A DNA stretch of 64,000 nt from contig NC_052020.1 of the NCBI RefSeq assembly GCF_015832195.1, positions 3,303,254 to 3,367,253 of the forward strand, written 5' to 3'. Position 1 is the stretch's first letter. Each line of letters starts with the position of its first letter. The stretch comes from Motacilla alba alba. Its lineage: Eukaryota > Chordata > Aves > Passeriformes > Motacillidae. Below the pieces are notes generated by a model, which saw only the letters and a list, made by a program, of their open reading frames with translations, made no database searches and had not been told where the DNA came from. Positions 63,484 to 64,000 of this stretch are shown here, piece after piece. Both the position numbers and the translations under genes were made by a program.

Positions 63484-64000
63484 ACTAAATGACCTATTTA
63501 ACTAAAAATTATACCATGAATTTTGAAATTACCATAATTTTAAAATCTGGTCTGAAGCCATCATTAATATCACAAATCTCAAGAAGCATCCCCAAAAATA
63601 CAGCATAAGGCAGCAATTAGCTTATTAAATAATAATAATTTTTAAAAAACTGCAAAAGAGAGAAAAATCCTGAGGTGTGCTTTAAACCATGTGAAGATGA
63701 GGGTCAAACTATCAAGTCAATAAAAAAATAGATAAAACTAGCTCATTTTGGTTGAGCTGTGGAGAAACTATTCTCTGTTCTTCCTCAGGGAAAATGGGAA
63801 ACACCATAAACTGATCTATTACTGCAAAAGATCTCCAGGATTTGGTGCCTGATGTACAGGCACAGGGTTTTGAAACTTCTGCCAGACATTTGGTGAAAAG
63901 GCATCAGGAAAGCTTGAGAGACATAGAGGGAAAATATAAAAGTATGGACATGGGATTTTTTTCTTCTATTGGCACAAAACTGACAAAACTGTCCAGTAAT

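Larger units (their letters stand above)
60431..64000. other. Upstream flank of LGR4, no gene recognised
   Basis: Apart from the probable LTR at about 61106-61499 and a perfect 18-bp A/T palindrome at 63466-63483, this 3.6 kb shows no exon, RNA gene or recognisable repeat. In mammals LIN7C lies upstream of LGR4, but no LIN7C coding sequence is visible here. Confidence 0.7.

Overview
This window is vertebrate nuclear DNA, almost certainly from a bird and probably a passerine. It holds the 5' part of one protein-coding gene, LGR4 (leucine-rich-repeat G-protein-coupled receptor 4, an R-spondin receptor), on the minus strand. I read the gene from its splice sites and encoded protein. Exon 1 (ATG at 59590) and exons 2 to 10 are all present, each with canonical AG acceptors and GT donors. 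They encode residues 1 to about 324 of a receptor that is about 950 residues long in mammals: signal peptide, cysteine-rich LRR N-terminal cap and about the first eleven leucine-rich repeats. The remaining repeats, the hinge and the seven-helix domain lie beyond the left edge. The bird assignment rests on two CR1 LINE 3' ends (about 44.5 and 46.0 kb). The passerine assignment rests on one tRNA-Ile-headed SINE with a CR1-like tail (about 11.76 kb), which resembles TguSINE1.

Layout from left to right: 1-4318 holds exons 10 to 5 in a compact cluster with introns of 86 to 1384 bp. 4319-13495 is intron 4, with a possible LTR fragment, a perfect hairpin, a G/T-rich tract and the SINE. Exons 4 (13496-13567) and 3 (15041-15112) follow. 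15113-28994 is intron 2, with a compound hairpin at 27.3 kb and an unassigned 231-codon ORF at 25.3-26.0 kb. Exon 2 is at 28995-29066. 29067-59405 is the 30-kb intron 1, with a nine-copy 43-bp minisatellite, simple repeats and two CR1 copies. A CpG-rich block at about 58.9-60.43 kb surrounds exon 1 and carries a GC box, a CCAAT palindrome and octamer-like motifs. 60.4-64 kb is upstream sequence with no recognisable gene, but with a probable solo retroviral LTR in the same orientation as LGR4 about 1.5-1.9 kb upstream of its start codon.

Every coding intron seen is phase 2, and exons 2 to 10 are each a multiple of three bases (69, 72 or 216). The gene is therefore a chain of interchangeable repeat modules. 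I found no bacterial-type system, no CRISPR, no functional tRNA or rRNA gene and no second convincing protein-coding gene. Most short open frames in the introns have no coding features. The most interesting non-genic items are the serial hairpins at 27.28 kb, the minisatellite, the SINE, the LTR near the promoter and the CCAAT/octamer cluster.
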